DNA from: Parabacteroides merdae ATCC 43184
GTDB taxonomy: Bacteria > Bacteroidota > Bacteroidia > Bacteroidales > Tannerellaceae
DNA length: 64,000 bases
Direction of reading: 5' to 3'
NCBI RefSeq assembly: GCF_025151215.1
Contig: NZ_CP102286.1
Location: forward strand, 4,313,448 to 4,377,447
Part shown: positions 26,741 to 35,815 of the stretch, one piece after another
How the letters are laid out: the number at the start of each line of letters is the position of its first letter
How positions within the stretch are numbered: the first letter of the stretch is position 1
Program-made: the position numbers and the translations under genes
The notes under the pieces: generated by a model
The model's database searches: none
What the model saw: the letters and a program-made list of their open reading frames with translations, nothing else
What the model was told of the DNA's origin: nothing

Positions 26741-28933
26741 TTAACGGATGAACAACAGTTCCCTATATTTCGGCAGCGGCCACATCTGGTTATCGACCAT
26801 CAGCTCCAGGTCGTCGATGTGGCTACGGATTTCGTCCAGATAGGGAGCGACGGTATCATGGTAAGCGATCGCTTTGGTACGCAAATCCGTGATACGGTTT
26901 GCTTTTTTGCGGGCTTCCACCATTTCGTCCACCATGCGAGTGACGGAACAGATATGTCCGGCAATCTTGCGAACCAGGCGTCGGGGCTCTTCCGACATAT
27001 CGTCATATTCCGGATATCCGCCGAAAGTCTCTTTCAGTTTGGCGATGTTGTCCAATAGCAATGACTGGTAGCGGACGGCAACCGGGATGATATGGTTGAG
27101 CGATAGGTCGCCAAGGACACGAGCTTCGATCTGTACCTTTTTGATATAGATTTCCCATTTCACTTCGTTGCGGGCTTCCAATTCCTTTTCGCTCAGTACA
27201 CCCGTTTCTTTGAACATCCGGATAACTTCCGGTTTCAGGTAAGCATCGTATTGTAATGGAACGCTGTTTTCGCAATCCAGGCCGCGGCGGGCAGCTTCTT
27301 CCTTCCATTCGTCGCCGTAGCCGTTCCCGTCGAAACGGATCGGTTTGGATTCCTTGATATAGGCTTTCAGCACTTCGAAGATGGCGGCCTCCTTGCTCTT
27401 GCCTTCGGCACGCAAGGCTTCGACATCCTGTTTGAACTGGCGGAGCTGGTAGGCTACGGCAGAGTTCAGTGCCAACATCGCCGAACCGCAGTTGGCCGAC
27501 GATCCCAATGCACGGAATTCGAAACGGTTTCCGGTGAAAGCAAAAGGAGAGGTGCGGTTACGGTCCGTATTGTCTAACAGCAGTTCGGGGATCTGTCCGA
27601 AGCCGAGATGCAGGCGTTTCTTGTCGTCCACCTCGATAGCGTCTTCGATGGAACAGTTCTCGAACTTATCCAGAATTTCGGTGATCTGTGTTCCTAAGAA
27701 GGATGAGATGATGGCGGGAGGCGCTTCGTTGGCGCCCAGGCGGTGCGCGTTGGTAGCCGAAGCGATACTGGCTTTCAGCAAGGCGTTGTATTTATAAACG
27801 GCCATCAGCGAGTTGACCACGAATGTGATGAAACGCAGGTTGTCTTCCCGGTCCTTTCCCGGAGAGAAGAGGTTGATGCCCGTATCGGTTCCCATCGACC
27901 AGTTGCAGTGCTTACCCGAACCGTTCACACCCATAAAAGGCTTTTCGTGGAGCAGCACGCGGAAGTTGTGGCGGCGGGAAACACGTTTCATCACCGACAT
28001 CAACAACTGGTTATGGTCGTTGGCGAGGTTGCATTCCTCGTAAATAGGCGCTAGCTCGAACTGGTTCGGGGCAACCTCGTTATGGCGTGTCTTGACCGGG
28101 ATGCCCAACTTGTAGCATTCAGTTTCCAGGTCTTTCATAAACTCCTGTACACGGGAGGGAATGGCTCCGAAATAGTGGTCGTCCAATTGCTGGTTCTTTG
28201 CGCTTTCGTGTCCCAACAGGGTACGTTCCGTCAGCGACAGGTCGGGACGGGCGGAATAGAGGTCTTCGTCTACCAGGAAATACTCCTGTTCCCAGCCTAA
28301 ATAGGTGATGACTTTATTGACGTCTTCGTTGAAATAATGGCAAACATCTTTGGCTGCCTTGTTCAAGGCTTCGATGGAGCGGATCAGCGGGGTCTTGTAG
28401 TCCAGCGCTTCACCGGTATAGGCGATGAATACGGTCGGGATACACAAGGTGTCGTCTACGATAAACGCAGGTGAGGAGGGGTCCCAGGCCGAATAGCCGC
28501 GGGCTTCGAACGTGTTGCGCAATCCGCCGTTGGGGAAGCTGGATGCGTCCGGCTCCTGTTGTGCGAGCAGCTTGCCGCTGAATTCTTCGATCATGCCGCC
28601 GCCGCCGTCATGTTCGACGAATGCGTCGTGCTTTTCGGCTGTCCCGTCGGTAAGAGGCTGGAACCAGTGTGTGTAATGTGTGACTCCTTTTTCCAGTGCC
28701 CACATGCGCATGCCGGCAGCCACATGATTGGCTATTTCGCGGTCGATAGGGGTTCCGTTGTCGATGGCATGGGTCAGGGCTTTGTAGGTTTCCTTGGAGA
28801 GATACTTTTGCATTGCCTTCCGGTTGAAGACGTTCTCACCATAATATTCGGATACTTTCTGATTGGGAGTAATGGCTTCCACTGCCTTTCGGTTGGATGC
28901 TTTCTCCACTGCATTGAAGCGTGAGATTGACAT
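26741..28933 (-). CDS. glnN: Glutamine synthetase type III (GlnN)
   Basis: This 730-residue GSIII enzyme makes glutamine from glutamate, ammonia and ATP. Seen are the GSIII N-terminus (NRKAMQKYLS), the glutamate/metal site VAPNQFELAPIYEE (about 305-318), NGSGKHCNWSMGT (about 352) and NRTSPFAFTGNRFEFRALGSSANCGSAM (about 470-497), with the C-terminal SVTRMVDEMVEARKKAN helix. ATG 28933 is chosen because it gives the normal GSIII length; an upstream ATG would add 21 odd residues and sit across the promoter box at 28960-28967. It stands alone. Confidence 0.95.
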   Translation of the reverse strand: MSISRFNAVEKASNRKAVEAITPNQKVSEYYGENVFNRKAMQKYLSKETYKALTHAIDNGTPIDREIANHVAAGMRMWALEKGVTHYTHWFQPLTDGTAEKHDAFVEHDGGGGMIEEFSGKLLAQQEPDASSFPNGGLRNTFEARGYSAWDPSSPAFIVDDTLCIPTVFIAYTGEALDYKTPLIRSIEALNKAAKDVCHYFNEDVNKVITYLGWEQEYFLVDEDLYSARPDLSLTERTLLGHESAKNQQLDDHYFGAIPSRVQEFMKDLETECYKLGIPVKTRHNEVAPNQFELAPIYEECNLANDHNQLLMSVMKRVSRRHNFRVLLHEKPFMGVNGSGKHCNWSMGTDTGINLFSPGKDREDNLRFITFVVNSLMAVYKYNALLKASIASATNAHRLGANEAPPAIISSFLGTQITEILDKFENCSIEDAIEVDDKKRLHLGFGQIPELLLDNTDRNRTSPFAFTGNRFEFRALGSSANCGSAMLALNSAVAYQLRQFKQDVEALRAEGKSKEAAIFEVLKAYIKESKPIRFDGNGYGDEWKEEAARRGLDCENSVPLQYDAYLKPEVIRMFKETGVLSEKELEARNEVKWEIYIKKVQIEARVLGDLSLNHIIPVAVRYQSLLLDNIAKLKETFGGYPEYDDMSEEPRRLVRKIAGHICSVTRMVDEMVEARKKANRITDLRTKAIAYHDTVAPYLDEIRSHIDDLELMVDNQMWPLPKYRELLFIR

Positions 28934-28959
28934 ACAGATTGTTTTTATGTTATACCGGC

Positions 28960-28967
28960 TGCAAAGA
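28960..28967 (-). promoter_or_regulatory. -7 box of glnN
   Basis: TATCTTTG on the minus strand (28967 to 28960), about 27 nt before ATG 28933. The -33 partner is not clear, as might be expected of an activator-dependent nitrogen gene (inference). Confidence 0.5.
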
Positions 28968-29068
28968 TACATGCAATTCTCCATGAATGCTTTCATCCGG
29001 TAGTTAAAAATAGATGAGTAGGAAACGATTTGTCCCGGCGCATCCCGTTTGGCAATGCACCAGCTTCT

Positions 29069-29128
29069 CTAAAGCTATGCATTAGGTTGCGTAACCCATA
29101 GCTTTAGCCTTCATAAAGCATAGCTTTA
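29069..29128. promoter_or_regulatory. Three copies of one 10-bp arm upstream of glnN, able to form two alternative hairpins
   Basis: CTAAAGCTATGC (29069-29080) is complementary both to CATAGCTTTAG (29097-29107, 11 bp) and to GCATAGCTTTA (29118-29128, 11 bp). Only one pairing can form at a time. The site lies about 100 bp upstream of the glnN -7 box, so it is either a DNA operator cluster or part of a longer leader. Apart from this and the hppA terminator region, I see nothing in the gap 28934-29398. Confidence 0.55.
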
Positions 29129-29254
29129 CGGTAGCCTTTTTGGGGTGTCTGTCCTTTCGAATGAGGGCGTAAATGAAGATTCAAACATTTCATCGCGTGG
29201 GATAAATAAAAAAGGTGTATTAAGAAATGCTATTATTGATTATCAGTGATTTAT

Positions 29255-29395
29255 GGTGATAGGTGATAGGTAAACCCCCGTTTCTGTAAAAGTTTAGGAA
29301 AAATGAATTAAAAAACGCCGCCTTTAAGGTGACGTTTTTTAATTCAAACTCAGAAAAGTTTTACAAAAAGGCCTTTTCACCTATCACCTATCACC
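29255..29395. repeat. 17-bp perfect terminal inverted repeats of GGTGATA units
   Basis: GGTGATAGGTGATAGGT (29255-29271) is repeated exactly inverted at 29379-29395. The 7-bp unit GGTGATA is tandem in each arm. The arms flank the hppA terminator and end 3 nt short of the hppA stop codon. No target-site duplication is visible. Confidence 0.75.
29305..29345 (-). terminator. Terminator of hppA
   Basis: GAATTAAAAAACG (29305-29317) pairs with CGTTTTTTAATTC (29333-29345), and the inner bases CCTT/AAGG extend the stem. A/T runs on both sides suit either strand; hppA on the minus strand is the obvious user. Confidence 0.8.
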
Positions 29396-29398
29396 CGA

Positions 29399-31603
29399 TC
29401 AGAACAAACTCCAGGCTACTGTCAATCCTGCCATGACGATCGCTACCATGCTCATCAGCTTGATCAGGATGTTGAGGCTGGGACCGGAGGTGTCTTTGAA
29501 CGGGTCGCCGACCGTATCGCCTACGACTGTCGCCTTATGGGCTTCGCTGCCCTTGCCGCCGTGGTTTCCTTCTTCGATATGTTTCTTGGCGTTGTCCCAG
29601 GCGCCTCCCGAATTGGCCATGAAGATCGCCAGTACGAACCCGGTGCTCAGGCCGCCGATCAGCAGTCCGACCACTCCTGTCACTCCGAATATCAGACCGG
29701 TGAGGATCGGTGCGATGATGGCTAACAGGGAAGGGGTCACCATCTCATGTTGTGCCCCTTTTGTCGAGATGGCCACGCAACGGGCGTAATCGGGTTCGGC
29801 TTTTCCTGTTAGTATTCCGGGGATTTCACGGAACTGGCGGCGTACTTCCTCCACCATGTGTCCGGCTGCCCGTCCGACTGCATTCATTGTCAACCCGCAG
29901 AACATGAAAGCCATCATGGAGCCGAGGAACATCCCCGCCAACACCTTCGGGTTCATAAGTGTGACATCATAATAGATCATAAAGTCGGAGAAAGAGGCTT
30001 TTGATACCTCGATGGCTTTGCCGTCGGAAAATGTCAGGACTGTTTCGCCCAACCGGAGCAAGCCTATTTTAATCTCTTCCACGTAAGAAGCCAGCAAAGC
30101 CAAGCCAGTCAAGGCTGCCGAGCCGATCGCAAACCCTTTGCCTGTTGCGGCGGTCGTGTTGCCTAAGGAGTCGAGCGCATCCGTACGTTTGCGTACTTCT
30201 TTGCCCAAGCCGGACATTTCCGCATTGCCGCCGGCATTGTCGGCAATCGGCCCGTAAGCGTCCGTAGCCAAAGTGATCCCTAATGTCGAGAGCATCCCGA
30301 CGGCGGCGATGCCGATGCCGTACAACCCCATCCCTACATTGTTGAAATCGAAGCCGGAAGCAAAAAGGAACGAACAGATGATCCCGGCTACTACGGCCAG
30401 TACCGGAATGGCGGTCGATAGCATGCCAAGCCCCAAGCCGGAGATAATCACCGTTGCCGGTCCGGTCAGTCCGGCCTCTGAAACCCGCTGGGTGGGCTTA
30501 TAAGACTGGGAAGTATAGTATTCCGTCGATTGGCCGATCACGATCCCTACCAACAATCCGATTATGACCGAACAACTGATCCAGAACCAATTGTCCAACT
30601 CTAACAAATAAAGAATGCCGAAAGTGGAGAGGGCGATCAACACGGAACTTAGGTTTGTCCCTATGGCAAGCGCTTTCAGCAGCTCACGTATAGTCGCATT
30701 TTCCTTCGTGCGGACGGCGAAGATGCCGATGATCGACAATACGATCCCGACCGCGGCGATCAGCATCGGCGCCACGACCGCCTTGTATTGCATCTCTACG
30801 TCGCCGGACGCCACGAATGCGGCAGCACCCAATGCGGAGGTTGCCAGAATGGAACCGCAATATGATTCGTACAAATCCGCCCCCATGCCGGCCACATCTC
30901 CGACGTTGTCTCCCACATTGTCGGCAATGGTTGCCGGGTTGCGCGGGTCGTCTTCGGGGATGCCGGCTTCGACTTTGCCGACCAGGTCGGCTCCGACATC
31001 GGCTGCTTTTGTGTAGATACCACCGCCGACACGGGCGAAGAGTGCCTGTGTGGAAGCTCCCATACCGAAGGTCAGCATGGTGGTGGTGATGATGGTCAGT
31101 TTATGTGTGGCATCCATCGTTTCTGCCGGAATGCAGATATTCAATAATATGTACCAGAACGAAATGTCCAGCAAGCCGAGGCCGACGACAACCAGCCCCA
31201 TTACGGCACCGCTCCTGAAAGCAACCTGCAAGCCGCTATTCAAAGACGACCGGGCGGCATTGGCGGTACGGGCGGATGCGTAAGTAGCCGTCTTCATTCC
31301 TAAGAAACCGGCAAGGCCAGAGAAGAAACCGCCGGTCAGGAAAGCGATCGGAACCCATTCGTTTTGTACTCCGAATCCATACGCCATGATGGAGAACAAA
31401 ACCACCAGGGCGAGAAACACCGAAGCGACAACCTTGTATTGTTGTTTCAGGTATGACATAGCCCCTTTGCGTACGTGCCGGGCTATTTTTGCCATTAACT
31501 CCGTCCCTTCACTCTCTTTCATCATCTGCCTGAAGAAGAACCAAGCAAATACCAGTGCCAGGATGGAGGCTACCGGTATGATCCAAAAAATAGGTGTAAT
31601 CAT
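29399..31603 (-). CDS. hppA: Membrane-bound pyrophosphatase, K+-stimulated
   Basis: This 734-residue protein with about 16 membrane helices splits pyrophosphate and pumps H+ or Na+ across the inner membrane. The pyrophosphate-binding motif [22 protein letters not shown] is at about 205-226, followed by [19 protein letters not shown] second acidic cluster ([16 protein letters not shown]) lies near 450, and the last ([16 protein letters not shown]) near 700. [10 protein letters not shown] carries Ala where K+-independent enzymes have Lys, so it should be K+-stimulated (family knowledge). H+ versus Na+ transport cannot be settled here. Confidence 0.94.
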   Translation of the reverse strand: MITPIFWIIPVASILALVFAWFFFRQMMKESEGTELMAKIARHVRKGAMSYLKQQYKVVASVFLALVVLFSIMAYGFGVQNEWVPIAFLTGGFFSGLAGFLGMKTATYASARTANAARSSLNSGLQVAFRSGAVMGLVVVGLGLLDISFWYILLNICIPAETMDATHKLTIITTTMLTFGMGASTQALFARVGGGIYTKAADVGADLVGKVEAGIPEDDPRNPATIADNVGDNVGDVAGMGADLYESYCGSILATSALGAAAFVASGDVEMQYKAVVAPMLIAAVGIVLSIIGIFAVRTKENATIRELLKALAIGTNLSSVLIALSTFGILYLLELDNWFWISCSVIIGLLVGIVIGQSTEYYTSQSYKPTQRVSEAGLTGPATVIISGLGLGMLSTAIPVLAVVAGIICSFLFASGFDFNNVGMGLYGIGIAAVGMLSTLGITLATDAYGPIADNAGGNAEMSGLGKEVRKRTDALDSLGNTTAATGKGFAIGSAALTGLALLASYVEEIKIGLLRLGETVLTFSDGKAIEVSKASFSDFMIYYDVTLMNPKVLAGMFLGSMMAFMFCGLTMNAVGRAAGHMVEEVRRQFREIPGILTGKAEPDYARCVAISTKGAQHEMVTPSLLAIIAPILTGLIFGVTGVVGLLIGGLSTGFVLAIFMANSGGAWDNAKKHIEEGNHGGKGSEAHKATVVGDTVGDPFKDTSGPSLNILIKLMSMVAIVMAGLTVAWSLF

Positions 31604-31771
31604 AGCAATGAGATTTAAAATTAATACGAATTTAATCGTTTTGACACTTAGCGTCTTACGATCCTTTATTGTTCATCTGTAAATATAACAAAAATAAAGA
31701 AGTAGAGAAACTTTTTCGTAAATAATAATGTTTCATTCTAAAAAAAACAGCATATTTGTCACAGAATAAGA

Positions 31772-32623
31772 ATGAAAACGCAAATGACGGAAGAAACGAA
31801 CCATAATGCCTATAAATTAGGCTTGGCTCTGAGCGGAGGAGGAGCGAAAGGTTTCGCTCATATCGGAGTTTTTAGATTACTGGAAGAATGCGGTCTGAAG
31901 CCGGATATCATCGTTGGTACGAGTGTCGGTTCGTTGATGGGTGCTTTGTTTGCCGATGGCTATACGTCCGACGAAATTAAAGAACTCTTTACCGGTCGTG
32001 AGTTCTCCGAATTCGCCCAGTTGCAAATCCCGAAATCGGGATTGTTCGACAGCAAGCGGTTCCGCTATTTTCTTCGTCGTCATTTGAGGGCTAAAACGTT
32101 TGAAGAGCTGAAAACTCCTCTGGTTGTCGTGGCGACCGATCTTGACAATGGCGAGAGCCATGAGTTTCGTAGCGGTCCCATCGTAGAGGCGGTGACCGCT
32201 TCCTGTAGTATTCCGATTATCTTTAGCCCGGTCGTGATAAACGGAGTGCATTATGTTGACGGAGGTCTTTTCCATAATTTCCCGGTTTCGATCATCCGTG
32301 AAGAGTGTGAGCGTATCATCGGTGTGAATGTCAGTCCCCTTGTCCCGCAAAAGTACAAGCAGACGATTTTCCATATCGCGGAACGTTCCTACCACTATAT
32401 GTTCCGGGCGAACACGTTGGAGGACCGCGAGATGTGCGATGTCCTGATCGAGGCGGAGGAGTTCGGTATGTATAAGACATTCGATCTGGAAAATGTGGAT
32501 GAGATCGCGAGTATCGGATATGCTGCGGCGATCCGGGCATTCGAGGTCGTGATAAAAGAAAATAAATATGAAACCTTGGTGAACGCTATTATGGCAAGAA
32601 GAAACAACGCCTTGATGCCATAG
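31772..32623 (+). CDS. Patatin-like phospholipase
   Basis: This 283-residue protein has the patatin elements in order: oxyanion loop LSGGGAKGFAHIGV (about 20-33), nucleophile Ser in GTSVGS (about 50) and DGG in YVDGGLFHNFP (about 170), giving the Ser-Asp dyad. No signal peptide is evident, so it likely acts on membrane lipids from the cytoplasm. The small RssA-like single-domain form is common in Bacteroidota. The gene is followed 58 nt later by the amylase gene on the same strand. Confidence 0.9.
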   Translation: MKTQMTEETNHNAYKLGLALSGGGAKGFAHIGVFRLLEECGLKPDIIVGTSVGSLMGALFADGYTSDEIKELFTGREFSEFAQLQIPKSGLFDSKRFRYFLRRHLRAKTFEELKTPLVVVATDLDNGESHEFRSGPIVEAVTASCSIPIIFSPVVINGVHYVDGGLFHNFPVSIIREECERIIGVNVSPLVPQKYKQTIFHIAERSYHYMFRANTLEDREMCDVLIEAEEFGMYKTFDLENVDEIASIGYAAAIRAFEVVIKENKYETLVNAIMARRNNALMP

Positions 32624-32681
32624 TTTTTTCCGGAAGTTCCGGTGTTCACCCCAAATATTAACTAAGTTGGCAAATAACGCG

Positions 32682-34373
32682 ATGAAACAGGCAAATAAGA
32701 TGGTAATATATCAGGTCTTTCCACGTTGGTTTGGAAATATGAAATCATCCCTGGTGAAGAATGGAAGTAAAGTTGAAAACGGAGTAGGAAAGTTTTCGGA
32801 CTTTACGCCGGTTGCTTTGTCCAAGATTAAGGAGTTGGGAACCACCCATATCTGGTATACCGGAGTGATCGAACATGCAACGAATACTGATTATACGGCT
32901 TACCAGATACGAAGAGACCATGCGGCAGTCGTAAAGGGGAATGCCGGCTCGCCTTATGCGATCAAAGATTATTATGATATAGACCCGGACCTGGCCGATA
33001 ATGTGCCTGACCGTATGAAAGAATTCGAATCGCTGGTCAGAAGGACGCATGAAGCCGGAATGAAAGTAATCATCGATTTCGTACCTAATCATGTGGCCCG
33101 CCAGTATTATTCGGATGCCAAGATGGCATATGTGGAAGACTTGGGGCAAAAAGACAATACTTCGAAAGCTTTCGATCCTAATAATAATTTCTATTATATA
33201 CCGGGGCAGACTTTGTGTCTGCAATTCGGTGCTCAGCAGGAAGATTTTGAATATAGTGAATTTCCGGCGAAAGTCACGGGGAATGATTGCTTCAGTACCT
33301 GTCCCGGACAAAACGACTGGTATGAGACGGTCAAGTTGAATTATGGTGTTGATTATGTGAACGGCCGTACCCTGCATTTTGATCCGGTTCCCAATACATG
33401 GGCGAAGATGCTGGATATCCTGCTTTTCTGGGCGGAAAAAGGGATAGACGGTTTCCGGTGCGATATGGCGGAAATGGTTCCGGTTGAATTCTGGAACTGG
33501 GTGATCCCGAAGGTGAAACAGGCTTATGATGTTTGTTTTATTGCCGAAGTTTATAATCCGGCAGAATATCGCAATTATATCTGGAACGGACATTTTGATT
33601 ATTTGTATGATAAGGTCGGACTGTACGATACGGTACGGGCGGTCATGTGTAACCAGGCTCCGGCAAGCAATATCTCCGGATGCTGGCAGTCACTCGAAGG
33701 CATCCAGCATAATATGTTGAACTTCCTTGAAAACCATGACGAGCAGCGTATCGCTTCTTACTTCTTTGCCGGTGATCCGCGTCCGGGAATTCCGGGGATG
33801 ATCGTGTCGGCTATGATGAATACCAATCCGGTGATGATCTACAGCGGACAGGAGTTAGGAGAGCCGGGAATGGACGATGAAGGGTTCAGCGGACGTGATG
33901 GGCGCACGACGATTTTTGATTACTGGAGTCTTGCCAGCTTGCGTAACTGGATAAACGAGGGAGCTTTCGATGGCGGCAAACTGACTGCCGAACAACGGCA
34001 GTTGCGCGAGGTGTACGCAAAGATCTTGAATATATCAAAGTCCGAACGGGTTATCACGGAAGGAGTTTTCTATGATTTGATGTATGCAAACCTGAGCAAT
34101 CCGTATTTTAATTCACACCGTCAATTCGTGTTCATGCGTAAATATCAGAATGAAGTGTTGTTAGTGGTGGTCAACTTTGACAAGGCAGAGCAGACGGTAC
34201 GCATCCAAATTCCTGACGAGGCATTCAAGGCACTTGATTTCGGGGACAACAAAGCTGCCGTACAGACCGATCTGATGACTGGAGAGAACTGTATCAGCAC
34301 ATTGACGGCTGCTTGGCCCTATCAGGTCGTTATACCTGCTTATTCCGGTCGTTTACTGAAGTTTACATATTGA
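32682..34373 (+). CDS. GH13 alpha-amylase family enzyme, cytoplasmic
   Basis: The enzyme has 563 residues from ATG 32682; a TTG at 32667 would add five. The GH13 regions are complete: DFVPNH (132-137), nucleophile Asp261 in GFRCDMAE, acid/base Glu289 in FIAEVYNP and transition-state Asp353 in NFLENHDEQR. The small C-terminal beta domain (about 470-563) ends in the usual AYSGRLLKF. There is no signal peptide, so it works on imported or stored alpha-glucans such as maltodextrin or glycogen. Confidence 0.92.
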   Translation: MKQANKMVIYQVFPRWFGNMKSSLVKNGSKVENGVGKFSDFTPVALSKIKELGTTHIWYTGVIEHATNTDYTAYQIRRDHAAVVKGNAGSPYAIKDYYDIDPDLADNVPDRMKEFESLVRRTHEAGMKVIIDFVPNHVARQYYSDAKMAYVEDLGQKDNTSKAFDPNNNFYYIPGQTLCLQFGAQQEDFEYSEFPAKVTGNDCFSTCPGQNDWYETVKLNYGVDYVNGRTLHFDPVPNTWAKMLDILLFWAEKGIDGFRCDMAEMVPVEFWNWVIPKVKQAYDVCFIAEVYNPAEYRNYIWNGHFDYLYDKVGLYDTVRAVMCNQAPASNISGCWQSLEGIQHNMLNFLENHDEQRIASYFFAGDPRPGIPGMIVSAMMNTNPVMIYSGQELGEPGMDDEGFSGRDGRTTIFDYWSLASLRNWINEGAFDGGKLTAEQRQLREVYAKILNISKSERVITEGVFYDLMYANLSNPYFNSHRQFVFMRKYQNEVLLVVVNFDKAEQTVRIQIPDEAFKALDFGDNKAAVQTDLMTGENCISTLTAAWPYQVVIPAYSGRLLKFTY

Positions 34374-34458
34374 TTTATGATTTATGGTTTGTGATTTATG
34401 ATCTGCTCTGACCGATGTGTTTGGTAATAAATCATAAATCATAAATCATAAATCATAA
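34371..34458. repeat. Inverted arrays of the 7-bp unit ATGATTT
   Basis: The left arm starts in the amylase stop codon and carries TGATTTATGATTTATGG plus another copy. The right arm (34427-34458) has four tandem AAATCAT units. The arms are complementary and could act as a terminator for the amylase gene. The prs promoter begins directly after the right arm. Confidence 0.75.
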
Positions 34459-34466
34459 TTGTTTTG

Positions 34467-34474
34467 TACCTTTG
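34467..34474 (+). promoter_or_regulatory. -7 box of prs
   Basis: TACCTTTG, 46 nt before the prs ATG. Its -33 region would fall within the AAATCAT repeats, where no TTTG is seen. Confidence 0.5.
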
Positions 34475-34519
34475 CACTCACAATTCAAATCTATTTACTT
34501 AAGATAAATATTCGGAATA

Positions 34520-35461
34520 ATGAGTGCACAAACTCCTTTCTTGGTGTTTTCGGGAACTAACTCCCGGTATCTTGCAGAGAAAATTTGCAATAGTCTTGGT
34601 TGTCCGCTGGGACAGATGAACATTCAACACTTTGCCGATGGTGAATTTGCCGTCTCTTATGAAGAGTCGATTCGCGGTCGCGATGTATTCCTGGTACAAT
34701 CAACGTTTCCTAACTCTGATAATCTGATGGAGCTTCTCCTGATGATCGATGCTGCCAAGCGTGCTTCAGCACACTCTGTAATCGCAGTTATTCCTTATTT
34801 CGGTTGGGCACGTCAGGATAGAAAAGATAAACCGCGTGTTTCTATCGGGGCCAAACTGATCGCAGACATGCTGAGTACTGCCGGTATCGACCGCTTGATT
34901 ACGATGGACCTGCATGCCGATCAGATTCAGGGATTCTTTAATGTTCCGGTCGACCACTTGTATGCTTCTTCCATTTTCCTGGATTACATCAAAACATCAT
35001 TGCCTCTGGATAACCTGTGTATCGCTACACCGGATGTTGGAGGAACTAAACGTGCCAGCAGTTATTCCAAATACCTGGGTTTGCCGATGGTTATTTGCCA
35101 CAAGTCACGTCTGCGTGCCAATGAAGTGGCCGAAATGCGTATCATCGGTGATGTGAAAGGTTTGGATGTACTTTTGATCGACGATATGGTGGATACGGCC
35201 GGTACTATTACGAAGGCTGCCAACCTGATGCTCGAAAACGGTGCTAAATCCGTGCGTGCCATCGCCAGTCATGCCGTTATGTCCGACCCGGCTTCTACAC
35301 GTGTAGACCAGTCTGCTTTGACTGAAATGATCTTTACGGATTCTATCCCTTATGCAAAGAAATGCGAAAAGGTGAAAGTGTTGTCTGTTGCCGATATGTT
35401 TGCCGAAGCCATCCGTCGTGTTTGTAGCGGTGAATCTATCAGTTCTCTGTATACTATTTAA
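34520..35461 (+). CDS. prs: Ribose-phosphate pyrophosphokinase
   Basis: This 313-residue enzyme makes PRPP from ribose-5-phosphate and ATP for nucleotide, His and Trp synthesis. Seen are FADGEFAV near residue 40, PYFGWARQDRK (about 94-104), the catalytic His region DLHADQIQGFF (about 130), and the PRPP-binding motif VLLIDDMVDTAGT (about 216-228). Length and motif order match class I enzymes. It is a single gene with its own terminator. Confidence 0.96.
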   Translation: MSAQTPFLVFSGTNSRYLAEKICNSLGCPLGQMNIQHFADGEFAVSYEESIRGRDVFLVQSTFPNSDNLMELLLMIDAAKRASAHSVIAVIPYFGWARQDRKDKPRVSIGAKLIADMLSTAGIDRLITMDLHADQIQGFFNVPVDHLYASSIFLDYIKTSLPLDNLCIATPDVGGTKRASSYSKYLGLPMVICHKSRLRANEVAEMRIIGDVKGLDVLLIDDMVDTAGTITKAANLMLENGAKSVRAIASHAVMSDPASTRVDQSALTEMIFTDSIPYAKKCEKVKVLSVADMFAEAIRRVCSGESISSLYTI

Positions 35462-35479
35462 TTAATGCATATATCAAGG

Positions 35480-35514
35480 AAAGGCTGCAATCCTGCGGGA
35501 TGAGCAGCCTTTTT
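35480..35514 (+). terminator. Terminator of prs
   Basis: AAAGGCTGC pairs with GCAGCCTTT around a 15-nt loop, followed by TTT, 19 nt past the stop. Confidence 0.85.
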
Positions 35515-35549
35515 ATTTCCATATAATTCTTAACTTTGTCTGCATGAAA

Positions 35550-35571
35550 AAGAGCGAGAACCTTCTCGCTT
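35550..35571 (-). terminator. Small hairpin with T-run on the minus strand
   Basis: On the minus strand AGCGAGAA pairs with TTCTCGCT around a 2-nt loop, then CTTTTTC. It lies just beyond the decayed toxin gene and could have been its terminator or that of mnmA. Confidence 0.6.
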
Positions 35572-35608
35572 GATATGATTAAGATGAATTATTGGTTTAA
35601 TCTATAGG

Positions 35609-35715
35609 TCAGAATGGATCAGCATGCGTACCGGTATCGGTAAAAAGGAGTATAAGCTCTGTTTCGTTTTGGCTCCAGACTAATAACCGGTCTGATTATA
35701 TAATGGCACTCCCAT
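35609..35715 (-). pseudogene. YafQ/RelE-type toxin remnant
   Basis: The minus-strand frame from 35695 to 35609 reads SDRLLVWSQNETELILLFTD, then TGTHADPF and a stop. This is the C-terminal end of YafQ-like mRNA interferases, whose relatives end ..PDWLLIW...TGTHSDLF. Just upstream an in-frame TAA (35696-35698) breaks it, and a shifted frame reads ECHYII, matching the preceding RECHI motif. The N-terminal half and any antitoxin are not recognisable. Otherwise the gap 35462-35815 holds only the two hairpins. Confidence 0.72.
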
Positions 35716-35815
35716 AGACCGTCATACTTATGTTTTTACCGTTTCTTTTTTACTTGTTGCCTCCATCTTTACTTAATTTGAATATTACGGCCAAAAATAA
35801 TAATTAGCAATTTGC

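Noticed and set aside
29255..29395. Confirmed insertion element or MITE
   Set aside because: Terminal inverted repeats are perfect, but there is no target-site duplication and copy number is unknown, so it is listed only as a repeat.
32745..33593. 282-residue open frame antisense to the amylase gene
   Set aside because: Shadow of a GH13 gene with all catalytic motifs on the other strand.
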